From: Anoplopoma fimbria
Taxonomy: Eukaryota > Chordata > Actinopteri > Perciformes > Anoplopomatidae
Assembly (NCBI RefSeq): GCF_027596085.1
Contig: NC_072449.1
Coordinates: 24,960,522-25,024,521, forward strand
Direction: 5' to 3'
Length of the DNA stretch: 64,000 nt
Every line of letters begins with the position of its first letter. Positions within the stretch are counted from its first letter, which is position 1. Under the pieces are notes generated by a model. The model did no database searches and had not been told where the DNA came from. It saw only the letters and a list, made by a program, of their open reading frames with translations. The position numbers and the translations under genes are program-made. Positions 63,731 to 64,000 of this stretch are shown here, one piece after another.

Positions 63731-63997
63731 CAAACCAACCACCCGTTTCATTTTTCTATGCTTACAAATAAAACTTCAAATTCTAATGACCTGACACCTA
63801 AGGCTGGAAATCAGCTGGTGTCAGATGCTCTGTGTGATTCAAGACTCCTTCAGGAGAGTGACTTCTGTAGTAGTGGTGGTGGAAGCAGCCCTTTGACAGA
63901 CAATCCAAAGGAACTGGCCAATCCATTTTGTCTATCTTTTCTGTTGGATACCAATGGTAACTTGTGCTTCCCTGATTGGCTGTGGCTCACGAGGTAG
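63731..63997 (+). CDS. Open frame after the LINE fragment, unknown gene
   Basis: A frame open from 63731 to a TAG at 63995-63997 encodes SNSNDLTPKAGNQLVSDALC, then QESDFCSSGGGSSPLTDNPK and LLDTNGNLCFPDWLWLTR. It may continue the unknown + strand gene. Just upstream, another frame (LDQFTSDKVKAVDLTNQPP) also looks coding and stops at 63769-63771, so an intron or frameshift must lie between. Low confidence. Confidence 0.25.
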   Translation, partial: QTNHPFHFSMLTNKTSNSNDLTPKAGNQLVSDALCDSRLLQESDFCSSGGGSSPLTDNPKELANPFCLSFLLDTNGNLCFPDWLWLTR

Positions 63998-64000
63998 TCA

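Overview
The window is animal, almost certainly teleost fish, genomic DNA. It holds the 3' part of one large split gene on the + strand and a nearly complete split gene on the - strand, in convergent orientation. The protein fragments joined across GT-AG introns match neurobeachin (nbea: PH-BEACH, BEACH and WD40 modules) and doublecortin-like kinase 1 (dclk1). These two genes are neighbours on human chromosome 13, so the synteny supports both calls. Fish origin is inferred from compact introns, abundant CA/GT microsatellites, a tRNA-type SINE and a fish-type LINE 3' end. The sequence does not decide which teleost paralogue (a or b) each gene is.

Layout. 1-4209 is an nbea intron whose upstream exon lies outside the window. 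4210-40056 carries the last 17 coding exons of nbea (751 codons, ending at a TGA). Its 3' UTR runs to paired AATAAA signals at 41824-41839. 42098-44045 is the probable dclk1 3' UTR. 44046-60088 carries 15 coding exons of dclk1 (751 codons, two DCX domains, a Ser/Pro-rich linker, a Ser/Thr kinase and a C-terminal tail). A GC-richer stretch near 60491-60800 is the likely dclk1 first exon and promoter. From about 62407 to the window end on the + strand there is an unidentified exon-like series that may be a divergent gene or a decayed one, interrupted by a LINE fragment at 63172-63600.

The two genes do not act in one pathway by sequence evidence; both are neuronal in vertebrates (neurobeachin in membrane-protein trafficking, DCLK1 in microtubule binding and phosphorylation). 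The mammalian neighbour MAB21L1, nested in an NBEA intron, is not in the window. Several GC-rich or TAATTA-rich intronic blocks could be its regulatory elements, but that is inference.

The most notable structures are: (1) the last dclk1 exon is open in two frames, and the second frame resembles an alternative mammalian DCLK1 C-terminus; (2) nbea has tandem splice acceptors 15 nt apart; (3) a degenerate satellite family lies in the last intron of both convergent genes, in the same orientation relative to each gene's transcription; (4) long UG repeats lie in nbea introns and a dclk1 splice donor is embedded in a short one.
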